This document shows positions 52,951-60,626 of a DNA stretch of 64,000 nt, piece after piece. The position numbers were made by a program, and so were the translations under genes. Source of the DNA: Acidicapsa dinghuensis (GTDB lineage: Bacteria > Acidobacteriota > Terriglobia > Terriglobales > Acidobacteriaceae); assembly GCF_025685685.1 (NCBI RefSeq), contig NZ_JAGSYH010000002.1, positions 916,768 to 980,767 on the forward strand, given 5' to 3'. Every line of letters starts with the position of its first letter. Within the stretch, counting starts at the first letter, position 1. The notes under the pieces are model-generated. The model ran no database searches, had not been told where the DNA came from, and saw only the letters and a list, made by a program, of their open reading frames with translations.

Positions 52951-53274
52951 GGTTCATTCTCAGAAGAGATTTAGATCATCAGCAAGAATAATCGGCCTGA
53001 AGTGGGCACTTGAGTACCGAATCCGCACAAAATTCTTACGAAGGATAAAAATCAGCAGCAGATTGGGGCGCACGACAAACCTGCAAGACAGCCGTTTGAT
53101 ACCGGATGCGGTTTTCGCCTCGGAGCACTCGTCGAGCTGCCTCGAAACGTCTTGTTTCCGTCATCAAAATGTCAGCCGTCTTTCTCCTTTCGCTCTCTTT
53201 CCCGCTCCACCCAATCGGTTTATCGTGAATTTCAGTAAGAGCACGCGGCCCATATTCCCCAAGGAGATCACTCC
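52951..53274. other. Intergenic region between two divergent genes
   Basis: This 324-base region lies between the leftward cyclase gene and the rightward molybdopterin gene. It must hold both promoters. I see only a weak dyad, GAAAC-GTCTT-GTTTC near 53141-53155, and an AAGGAG ribosome site just before 53275. No short gene with a ribosome site and a recognisable product is visible. Confidence 0.35.
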
Positions 53275-55536
53275 ATGCCCGACGCCGCCCTTTATACTCC
53301 CACGGCCATCATCGGCTCTGAACTTCCCCGCATTGACGGCCCGCTCAAGACCTCCGGTACGGCCATGTACGCCGCCGACTATCACTTCCCTCATCTTGTC
53401 CACGGCGTCCCCGTCACCAGCACCGTAGCCGCCGGCAAGATCCGCTCCATCGACACCTCAGCAGCAGAAAAAATGCCCGGCGTCCTGCTCGTCATCACGC
53501 ATGACAATGTAGGCCCACTCTTTCGCATGGCCCCCGGCGGCCACGACGGACGCACCAGCGAATCCCGCCCGCCCCTCGAAGACGACATCGTCCGTTACTG
53601 GGGCCAGTACGTCGCCATGGTCGTCGCCGAAACTATCGAACAGGCCCAGATCGCCGCCCACGCCATCAAGGTCGACTACGATCCGTCCTCGTTCAATGTG
53701 TCGAAAGTCCTCGACGACTCGCCGACAGAGGAACTGCCTCTTCACACCGAATCCAAACGCGGCGACGCCATCTCCGCATTCGCCTCAGCACCCGTCAAGA
53801 TTGACCAGACCTACGTCACCCCCGCCGAAACCCACAACCCCATGGAGATGCACGCCACCGTTGCCGTCTGGAACAACCCCAAATTCACGCTCTACGAAAC
53901 CACACAGGGCGTGATGAATCACCAGCACGTCATGGCCGAAACCCTCGGCGTTCCCCGCGAGAACATCCAGGTCATCACCCGCTTCCTCGGCTCCGGATTC
54001 GGCGGCAAGCTCTTTCCCTGGCCCCATTCGGCACTCGCCGCGGCAGCAGCCCGCCAGCTCAATCGCCCCGTCAAAGTCTCCACCAATCGCCAAATGATGT
54101 TCCAGAACGTCGGCCATCGCCCACGCACCCAGCAGCATATGCAGTTCTCCGCCACCCCTGACGGCAAACTCGTCAGCCTCCGTCATGACTACCGCAATCA
54201 CACCAATCTAGGTGACGACATCCACGAAAATTGCGGCGAGGCCACGCCCTTCATCTACTCCGTGCCCAACCTGCTCCTAACCTCCGCGCTTGTCCGCCGC
54301 AACGTCGGCACTCCCACCCCCATGCGTGGCCCGGGTGCAGTCCCCGGCCTTTTCGCCGTCGAATCCGCAATGGATGAGTTGGCCATCGCCCTCAAAATGG
54401 ACCCCGTCGAATTCCGCCTCAAAAACGACACCCTCACCGACGAGTCCAACGGCAAGCCATTCTCTTCACGCCATCTCAAGGAGTGCCTCCAGCTCGGCTC
54501 CGAAAAATTCGGCTGGTCAAAGCGCAACCCCAAAGTCGGCTCCATGTGCAAGCCCGGCGATCCAGATGTAATCCTCGGCTGGGGCGTTGCCGCAGCATCT
54601 TGGGGAGCAGGCCACGGCCCATGCCAGGCCTCCGTCGCGTTGCTCAATGATGGTACAGCCCGCGTCTCCTGCGGTACCCAGGATGTTGGCACAGGGACCT
54701 ACACCATATTTGCCCAGATCGTCAGCGACCGCACCGGCATCCCCATCGATAAAGTCCGCGTCGTCATTGGCGACAGTGCACTCCCGCCCGGACCCACCTC
54801 CGGCGGCAGCACCTGCACCGCCACCGTCCTGCCCGCCATCGCCGAAGCTACCGACAACGCCATCAAAGTCGCCCTCGCCACAGCAGCCACAGCCAAAGAC
54901 TCACCCTTCCACGGCAAGAAGCCCGACGGCCTCGCTTTCCACGAGGCACGTGTCCACCTCGAGGACCGGCCCGCCTCCACCGGCACACCCTACCAGCAAC
55001 TCCTCAAGATGGCCAACATCGACGCCGCAAACGGCGAAGGCAGCACCAGCGCGCTCAACTCCAATCCCGAAGCCCGCAAATACTCCACCCACTCCTTCGG
55101 CGCACAGTTCATCGAGGTCGAGTGGGATCCCGGTATCGCCCGCCTCCGCGTCAGTCGCGTCGTCTCCGTCATCGACGGCGGCCGCATGATCAACAAGAAG
55201 ACCGCTGAAAACCAGATCCTCGGTGCCGTTGTCATGGGCATCGGCATGGGCATGCTCGAAGAGACCATCTACACCCCCAAAACCGGCCAGCCCCTCAACT
55301 CCAATTACGCCGACTACATGGTTCCCACCCACGCCGACTCCCCCAGCATCGAGGTCCACTTCATCGAATACCCCGACCCCATCCTCGGCGAATACGGTGC
55401 ACGAGGCATCGGCGAAATCGGCCTCGCCGGCGTAGCCCCCGCCATCACCGCCGCCGTCTACCACGCCACCGGCGTCCGCGTCCGCGAACTCCCCGTCCGC
55501 ATCGAGCGGTTAATGCAATCAACTGTCCAGGTATAA
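53275..55536 (+). CDS. Orphan molybdopterin-binding subunit of the xanthine dehydrogenase family
   Basis: This 753-residue protein is the large subunit of a YagR/PaoC-type aldehyde or xanthine-like hydroxylase. Visible motifs are PRIDGPLKTSGTAMYAADY, GSGFGGKLFPWPHSALAA, TPMRGPGAVPGLFAVESA and the C-terminal ARGIGEIGLAGVAP with the active-site Glu. The cofactor should be molybdenum with a pterin. A normal complex has small 2Fe-2S and FAD subunits encoded just upstream; here the upstream region is empty and downstream comes a zinc-ribbon gene, so the partners must be elsewhere or absent. AAGGAG precedes the ATG. Confidence 0.88.
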   Translation: MPDAALYTPTAIIGSELPRIDGPLKTSGTAMYAADYHFPHLVHGVPVTSTVAAGKIRSIDTSAAEKMPGVLLVITHDNVGPLFRMAPGGHDGRTSESRPPLEDDIVRYWGQYVAMVVAETIEQAQIAAHAIKVDYDPSSFNVSKVLDDSPTEELPLHTESKRGDAISAFASAPVKIDQTYVTPAETHNPMEMHATVAVWNNPKFTLYETTQGVMNHQHVMAETLGVPRENIQVITRFLGSGFGGKLFPWPHSALAAAAARQLNRPVKVSTNRQMMFQNVGHRPRTQQHMQFSATPDGKLVSLRHDYRNHTNLGDDIHENCGEATPFIYSVPNLLLTSALVRRNVGTPTPMRGPGAVPGLFAVESAMDELAIALKMDPVEFRLKNDTLTDESNGKPFSSRHLKECLQLGSEKFGWSKRNPKVGSMCKPGDPDVILGWGVAAASWGAGHGPCQASVALLNDGTARVSCGTQDVGTGTYTIFAQIVSDRTGIPIDKVRVVIGDSALPPGPTSGGSTCTATVLPAIAEATDNAIKVALATAATAKDSPFHGKKPDGLAFHEARVHLEDRPASTGTPYQQLLKMANIDAANGEGSTSALNSNPEARKYSTHSFGAQFIEVEWDPGIARLRVSRVVSVIDGGRMINKKTAENQILGAVVMGIGMGMLEETIYTPKTGQPLNSNYADYMVPTHADSPSIEVHFIEYPDPILGEYGARGIGEIGLAGVAPAITAAVYHATGVRVRELPVRIERLMQSTVQV

Positions 55537-55578
55537 ACTTCTGGAGAATCAAAAGCCGCGGATTCGAGGTGTTCAGCT

Positions 55579-55764
55579 GTGACGGGTGACCCGACCATCG
55601 TGCTTGATATCTACGGCAACAATGCCGCCGTCATTTGCCCGTCATGCGGGAAGGTCTTTGTCTTCTCTGGTTTCTTGGATAAGAAACGAGGACGTGTCTG
55701 CCCACACTGCATGGGTTCAAGAGCCACGGTCTATGACAACAAGCTTTCGGTAACGAAACACTGA
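55579..55764 (+). CDS. Small zinc-ribbon protein
   Basis: The 61-residue protein starts with GTG at 55579, eight bases after GAGGTG. Two CxxC pairs (ICPSCGKVF and VCPHCMGS), 20 residues apart, form a zinc ribbon. The rest shows no signal peptide. Its 42-base distance from the molybdopterin gene suggests co-transcription. Function is unknown; such single ribbons may act in protein or nucleic-acid contacts. Confidence 0.65.
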   Translation: MTGDPTIVLDIYGNNAAVICPSCGKVFVFSGFLDKKRGRVCPHCMGSRATVYDNKLSVTKH

Positions 55765-55958
55765 TTGGTAAAGTCGGGACTCCAGCCTCGGCTTCAAAAC
55801 AAGCCTATCCGGCTCGGCTAACTGGCTACCACCTTCTACCGACTTCCCATCCGATTCGACAATTCACACCCTAGCAAACCTTTCCCACCATACTTAAGGC
55901 TCACTTCAGCTTCACTGCGTTACCGTAAATACGCTGTCATTCAAGAAGGAGCCTCACG

Positions 55959-56981
55959 ATGCGCCTCGCAAAACCCCTTTGGATCGCTGCTGTCATTCTC
56001 TGCAGTCACACTCTGCTCTCTGCTCAATCCACCTGGCATGTTGTCAAAACCCTGCCCATTGGCGGGCCCGGCGGCATGGATTACATCACCATCGATCCTG
56101 TTTCCCATCACCTATACGTCACCCGCTCCACCCACACTCAGGTCATCGACCCGGCATCCGGCAAAGTCATCGCCGATATCCCCGGCCAGCAGCGTTCGCA
56201 TGGTGTAGCCCTCGTTCCCAAGCTTGGCCGCGGATTCATCACCGACGGCGGTGGCAAAGGAGCCATCGTTGTCTTCGATCTCAAAACCAACGCCACTCTC
56301 GGCACTATTGCGGCCGTACCGGACGCCGACGGCATCATCTATGACGCCTTCACCAACCGTATCCTCGTTTCCGCCGGTGACAGCAACGCCCTGCTCACCC
56401 TCGACCCCAACATCGATCCTAAGACCGGTAAGATCGACACTCCCATCGCACTCGGAGGCGCGCCCGAGTTCCTTGCCACCGATGGCGCAGGCAAGGCCTT
56501 CGTCAATCTCGAAGACAAAAATCAGGTAGCCGTCGTCGACCTCAAGGCCCGCAAAGTCATCGCTCGCTGGCTCGTCGCTCCTGGAGGCCACCCCGTCGGC
56601 ATGGCCATCGACCGCAACAGGCACCATCTCATCCTCGGCTGCCGCAATCCGCAGAAGATGATCGTCCTAAGCACCGAGACCGGCAAAGTTCTCGCCGGCC
56701 TGCCCATCGGTCAGGGGGTCGATGCCGACGCCTTCCACAACGGACAGCTCTTCGCCAGCACCGGAGATGGCGCCATGACCGTCGCCGCCGAAACCGCCCC
56801 CGGCAAATTCGAAGTCGTCCAGTCTGTGCAGACCCGCATCGGAGCCAAGACCATGGGCATCGATCCCTCTACCAGCACCATCTACCTGCCCACCATGGAG
56901 TTCGAGCCGCAAGCCCCAGGCGCAACCGGCCGCCGCACCCCCAAGCCCGACTCCTTCATGATCGTCGTCGTTGCAAAGTAG
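55959..56981 (+). CDS. Secreted YncE-like beta-propeller protein
   Basis: A signal peptide (LWIAAVILCSHTLLSA) precedes a propeller of about seven blades. Repeated elements are HLYVTRSTHTQVIDPASGKV, FITDGGGKGAIVVFDLKTN, FVNLEDKNQVAVVDLKARKV and MIVLSTETGKVLAG, of the YVTN type. Such proteins are periplasmic or surface-located and are often linked to binding rather than catalysis. The length is 340 residues and AAGGAG precedes the ATG. It follows the zinc ribbon after a 194-base gap in which I see no gene. Confidence 0.83.
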   Translation: MRLAKPLWIAAVILCSHTLLSAQSTWHVVKTLPIGGPGGMDYITIDPVSHHLYVTRSTHTQVIDPASGKVIADIPGQQRSHGVALVPKLGRGFITDGGGKGAIVVFDLKTNATLGTIAAVPDADGIIYDAFTNRILVSAGDSNALLTLDPNIDPKTGKIDTPIALGGAPEFLATDGAGKAFVNLEDKNQVAVVDLKARKVIARWLVAPGGHPVGMAIDRNRHHLILGCRNPQKMIVLSTETGKVLAGLPIGQGVDADAFHNGQLFASTGDGAMTVAAETAPGKFEVVQSVQTRIGAKTMGIDPSTSTIYLPTMEFEPQAPGATGRRTPKPDSFMIVVVAK

Positions 56982-57032
56982 CCACAACCAGGCGTCGGGC
57001 GCGTGGATCACAATCCATGCGCCCAGCCATCG

Positions 57033-57428
57033 TTAGCTTCGCGCAGCCACCATTCCCAGTCCCGTCTTCTTCGCCGCAATCACCCGCTGAAACGTCTCCG
57101 CAATCCGCTGCGACTTCTCAATAAACACCTCGGCCTTCTCGCGCGGCAGTATCTCGATCGCAGTCTCGCGAAACAACCCTAGCCACCGTTCAAAGTGCTT
57201 CGGCTCCAGCTCCATCTTCAAATGCGTCTCCAACGGATTCCCCCGGAACGTTCCCGCCGCCAGAATCACCGTCGCCCAGAAATTCTTGAGCAGCGCCAGA
57301 TGCGCCGGCCAGTCCTCAACCTGTGCGTTAAAGATCGGCCCAATCACCGGATCTCGCTGCACCCGCCCGTAAAAGGTGTCTACCAATACATCGATTTCGC
57401 CTTCGCTGATCTTCACCGTTTCAACCAT
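57033..57428 (-). CDS. Group III truncated haemoglobin
   Basis: This 131-residue haem protein has the truncated two-over-two globin pattern: VDTFYGRVQRDPVIGPIF with the B10 Tyr, then HLALLKNFWATVILAAG and FRGNPLETHLKMELEPKHFERW, in which the His before FERW is the likely proximal ligand. Group III members such as Campylobacter Ctb bind oxygen and are linked to nitric-oxide or oxygen handling. GGGGAC lies seven bases before the ATG. A 17-base imperfect palindrome lies next to the start. Confidence 0.9.
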   Translation of the reverse strand: MVETVKISEGEIDVLVDTFYGRVQRDPVIGPIFNAQVEDWPAHLALLKNFWATVILAAGTFRGNPLETHLKMELEPKHFERWLGLFRETAIEILPREKAEVFIEKSQRIAETFQRVIAAKKTGLGMVAARS

Positions 57429-57446
57429 TTGCTTGTCCCCAATTCA

Positions 57447-57463
57447 AAGATCATTATGGTCTT
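57447..57463. promoter_or_regulatory. Imperfect palindrome at the haemoglobin promoter
   Basis: AAGATCAT-T-ATGGTCTT has eight-base arms with one mismatch and lies 19-35 bases upstream of the haemoglobin start. It overlaps a CATAAT-like -10 on the minus strand. The form resembles short Rrf2/NsrR-type half-sites, but no NsrR gene is in the window. Confidence 0.35.
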
Positions 57464-57705
57464 GCTCAATCTCATAGGTTTCAAGTGATGGGAATCCACA
57501 GCAATGCGCGCGTTCCAATGCGCGTGTTCCAATGCATGAGCGCTGCATGAATCGAATCCGGCTTCGTCCTGGCATCTCTGACATCCACGGCCTTGATCCC
57601 TGCGCTTGAAATAGAAGCTCGCAATAACTTATTTCCACTTATGACTTGCTAAATACATTAATCTATGCTGTAGTAGTCAAGTCCAGAAAAACTCAGGAGA
57701 AACTC

Positions 57706-57813
57706 ATGCAGCCCCAATATCTCAATCCACGCAGCCATCGCAGCGAAAGCGGCATAAACAGCCGTTTTATGCTCGATCTGCCGCGTCTCAACTGGGGCAT
57801 CTTGAGGACCTGA
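57706..57813 (+). CDS. 35-codon leader ORF upstream of rtcB
   Basis: The ATG at 57706 follows AGGAG with seven bases, a strong ribosome site. The product is MQPQYLNPRSHRSESG and INSRFMLDLPRLNWGILRT, 35 residues, with no signal peptide or known domain, rich in Arg, Ser and Leu. A terminator hairpin starts 27 bases after its stop. The RNA around it contains four segments that can pair in two exclusive ways. It may be an attenuator leader peptide for rtcB or an independent small gene. Confidence 0.5.
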   Translation: MQPQYLNPRSHRSESGINSRFMLDLPRLNWGILRT

Positions 57814-57839
57814 ATCGCATCGCGAGTCTAAGTCCACCG

Positions 57840-57871
57840 CGCCCCAGCCCACAGCTGGGGCGTTTTATTTT
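57840..57871 (+). terminator. Terminator between the leader ORF and rtcB
   Basis: CGCCCCAG (57840-57847) pairs with CTGGGGCG (57855-57862) around a seven-base loop, then TTTTATTTT follows. An exact copy of the downstream arm, CTGGGGC, occurs at 57792-57798 inside the leader ORF and could pair with the upstream arm instead, preventing the hairpin. rtcB starts 91 bases later. Confidence 0.8.
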
Positions 57872-57962
57872 CGGGTGCCGCATAAGTCGTGTTTTTACGG
57901 CTGCGGGATACCTGCGCTTTGAAGTTATCCTGAACTTATCCGGACTAGAGGAGAGAACTAAC

Positions 57963-59141
57963 ATGAAAATGGTCGGAAACATCCCCGTGTGGGGAGCGCA
58001 CGAGTCAAAGACTCTGCGCCAGATCGAAACCTGCGCCGCTACTGCCGACCGGGCCGCGCTCATGGCCGATGGACACCTCGGCTATGCCGTTCCCATCGGT
58101 GGAGTCGTCGCGTACAAGAACGCCATCAGCCCCTCGGGCGTCGGCTTCGATATCGCCTGCGGCAACAAGGCAGTGCGTGTCGATATGCCGGGCTCCGAAC
58201 TGCGCGCCCGCGTCGCAAAGATCATGGATGATGTCTGGTCCACGATCAGCTTCGGCGTTGGCCGGAAGAACGCCGAAAAGGTCGAGCACGCTATCTTCGA
58301 ACCCAACCACCCCGGCTGGGACCTCGAATCCGCGCAGCCTCTGCGACAGAAAGCGCAGAACCAGCTCGGCACCGTTGGCTCCGGCAACCACTACGTCGAT
58401 CTCTTTACCGATGAGCAGGACCGCGTCTGGATCGGCGTACACTTCGGCTCGCGGGGCTTCGGCCACGGCATCGCAACCTGGTTCCTTAAAGCAGCAGGAG
58501 CTAAGGACGGCATGGAAGTCGAGCCCTGCGTCATCGGCACGGATACGGATCTTGGCGAGCAGTACATCCGCACCATGACTTTGGCCGGTGAATACGCCTA
58601 CGCAGGCCGCGACTGGGTCTGCGACAAGGTCACATCCATACTCGGCGCTCCCATCGTTGAGAGCGTCCACAACCATCACAACTTCGCCTGGCGCGAAGAG
58701 CACGGTGGCGAACAATACTGGGTAGTGCGTAAAGGCGCAACTCCCGCATTCCCCGGCCAGAAGGGATTCGTCGGCGGCACCATGGCTGAGCCTGCCGTCA
58801 TCCTCGAAGGCGTCGATAGCGAAGAGTCGCGTACCGCGCTCTACTCAACCGTCCACGGCGCAGGCCGTGTCATGGGCCGTCGTGAAGCAGCCGGAGTATT
58901 TCACCGCAAGTCGGGTGAGATGATTCGTCCGCCCAAAATCACGCAGGCCATGATGCGCCAGAAGGTCCGTCAGGCCAACGTCGAGCTTCGCGGAGCAGGC
59001 GTCGATGAGTCGCCGCACTGCTACAAGCGCCTCAACGAAGTCCTCGAAGCGCACGGCGAAACCATCCGCATCCTGCATACGCTCACGCCAGTTGGCGTAG
59101 CCATGGCCGGAGCCGATGAGTTCGACCCCTACAAAGACTGA
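57963..59141 (+). CDS. rtcB: RNA-splicing ligase RtcB
   Basis: RtcB joins 2',3'-cyclic phosphate or 3'-phosphate RNA ends to 5'-OH ends with GTP and manganese, in RNA repair. All hallmark blocks are visible: MADGHLGYAVPIGGVVAY, GVGFDIACGNKAVR with the metal-ligand Cys, GSGNHYVDLF, VHFGSRGFGHG, VHNHHNFAW and TVHGAGRVMGRREA, which includes the guanylylated His. The protein is 392 residues, slightly shorter than E. coli RtcB. GAGGAGAG precedes the ATG. No RtcA or RtcR gene is visible; regulation instead may lie in the leader upstream. Confidence 0.95.
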   Translation: MKMVGNIPVWGAHESKTLRQIETCAATADRAALMADGHLGYAVPIGGVVAYKNAISPSGVGFDIACGNKAVRVDMPGSELRARVAKIMDDVWSTISFGVGRKNAEKVEHAIFEPNHPGWDLESAQPLRQKAQNQLGTVGSGNHYVDLFTDEQDRVWIGVHFGSRGFGHGIATWFLKAAGAKDGMEVEPCVIGTDTDLGEQYIRTMTLAGEYAYAGRDWVCDKVTSILGAPIVESVHNHHNFAWREEHGGEQYWVVRKGATPAFPGQKGFVGGTMAEPAVILEGVDSEESRTALYSTVHGAGRVMGRREAAGVFHRKSGEMIRPPKITQAMMRQKVRQANVELRGAGVDESPHCYKRLNEVLEAHGETIRILHTLTPVGVAMAGADEFDPYKD

Positions 59142-59188
59142 GGCAGCTTGCACGTCAAGCTGTCTTCTGTTGGCGAAGCAATTCAGAT

Positions 59189-59229
59189 CCTGAGAGCACT
59201 GCACATAGCGCTCTCAGGCTTTTCTTCTG
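59189..59229 (+). terminator. Terminator after rtcB
   Basis: CCTGAGAGC (59189-59197) and GCTCTCAGG (59210-59218) form a perfect nine-pair stem around a 12-base loop. CTTTTCTTCT follows. It lies 48 bases after the rtcB stop and directly before the end of a convergent flavoprotein gene. Confidence 0.8.
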
Positions 59230-59234
59230 GAGTC

Positions 59235-60500
59235 TTAATCCCGTTGCAAGCTGGCGCTGGCCGCCGCCTCTGCATGTTCCACGAGTGCAGGGGACGCTGC
59301 CCGCAGCTTCTTCTGCAAGGACTTTGAGATCCGCTTCGAGGTAAATTTCGCTCCGCATGCAAAGCGGCACATCGGCCCAAAGTTGTTAGCCGAGGCAAGA
59401 CCGGTCATGTACAGCCCTTCGACAGACGACTCAAAGTAGGTGTTCAGTACCGGTGTCTCCTCCGCGGTACGGATCTTCGCCGCAAGCTTTTCATCAAGAA
59501 ACTTTAGCGCGCTCAACAACGGCTTAAATCCTGTTCCCGCCATCACGTGATCCACCAGCATCTCGCCCGGCTTGCCATCAGGACCGGTGTAGCGCACCTT
59601 CACCTTCGAGCCAGCCTCAGTTGAACCCGTCTCCGTCACCTCTTGCAGATGACATTCGAGATGAGCCGGCACATGCCCTTCAAATCCATCTCGCGAAAAC
59701 CACCCTGGAGCCGGCCCCAGATGCAGCGCCACCACACGGTGCCGTAGATCTTGCGGCAATGCGTGGAACACGAGAGGCAGTTCGACAGCCGCCTTCGATC
59801 GCCAACCGGTTCCGATCACCGAGCGCGGACGCCGCAGCCTCTCGATCAGCGACCTCACATCATCAGACTTGGTATGAAAATTGATCCTGTTGGTTCTGGC
59901 GATGAGCTCCGGCATCGCCCCCGCCTCTCTTAGCGCCACCGCCGCATTCACAGACGACGCACCAGCTCCGATCACCAGCACTCGCTTTCCTGCAAATGCA
60001 TCCATCGGTCCGTGATCAAAGGTATGGCTCACCAGTTCCCGAGGCCGCCCCTCAAGCACCTTGGGCAGATATGGAAAGTGCGTAATACCGACCGCCAGCA
60101 CCACGCGCCGCGCCTGGACGCGCTCTCCCTCGGCGGTTTCCAGCTCGAACCCACCAGGAACCTCGCTGAGCCGGACAATCATCGTCTCTTCCAGACGAGG
60201 CACAAGCCGCCGCTGGAACTCCTTGCCGTAATCGACAAAGGTGGCTCGCTTCACCGGCATGCCTACCGGCGCGTATGGGATGCCATATTCCGCGCAATAC
60301 TGCGAAAGCCTGTACCCCTTTCCCGGCGCATACAGATCGGAAGCAAACCCGTCCGATTTCAAAAACATCCCGGGAGGCATATGCTTCTCCCATGCCTCCA
60401 TGCAGGGACCAAAGATGCGGTAGCTCACATCCAGAGGATTCAAGTGCGCGGCAAGCGACAGACCGTATGGACCGGAACCGATAATGGCGACTGAGACCAT
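59235..60500 (-). CDS. FAD-dependent, NADPH-binding oxidoreductase (flavin monooxygenase-like)
   Basis: This 421-residue flavoprotein has the FAD motif IIGSGPYGLSLAAHL at the N-terminus, a second dinucleotide-binding motif VLVIGAGASSVNAAVAL at about residue 180, and the FAD-closing MAGTGFKPLL. Between them VVLAVGITHFPYLPKVL is the usual ATG-like region of flavin monooxygenases. The substrate is unknown. I use the ATG at 60500, preceded by GGAAATAGCT, and not the in-frame TTG at 60512. It is convergent with rtcB. Confidence 0.83.
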   Translation of the reverse strand: MVSVAIIGSGPYGLSLAAHLNPLDVSYRIFGPCMEAWEKHMPPGMFLKSDGFASDLYAPGKGYRLSQYCAEYGIPYAPVGMPVKRATFVDYGKEFQRRLVPRLEETMIVRLSEVPGGFELETAEGERVQARRVVLAVGITHFPYLPKVLEGRPRELVSHTFDHGPMDAFAGKRVLVIGAGASSVNAAVALREAGAMPELIARTNRINFHTKSDDVRSLIERLRRPRSVIGTGWRSKAAVELPLVFHALPQDLRHRVVALHLGPAPGWFSRDGFEGHVPAHLECHLQEVTETGSTEAGSKVKVRYTGPDGKPGEMLVDHVMAGTGFKPLLSALKFLDEKLAAKIRTAEETPVLNTYFESSVEGLYMTGLASANNFGPMCRFACGAKFTSKRISKSLQKKLRAASPALVEHAEAAASASLQRD

Positions 60501-60626
60501 AGCTATTTCCAACTTCCCATAAGTAGGAACACCTGTGCGAACCGAATAAGTCTAGTTTTACGAAGAAAATAGTAACCTTACGACCGTTGACCCGCTATAC
60601 GGGATGCTTCTCCATCACATCGAAAC

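Noticed and set aside
57444..57638. A 64-codon minus-strand frame upstream of the haemoglobin
   Set aside because: No ribosome site, no known domain, and it overlaps the candidate promoter. The region also has a short direct repeat of GCGCGTTCCAAT-like sequence near 57510-57535, which I judged too short to report as a repeat.
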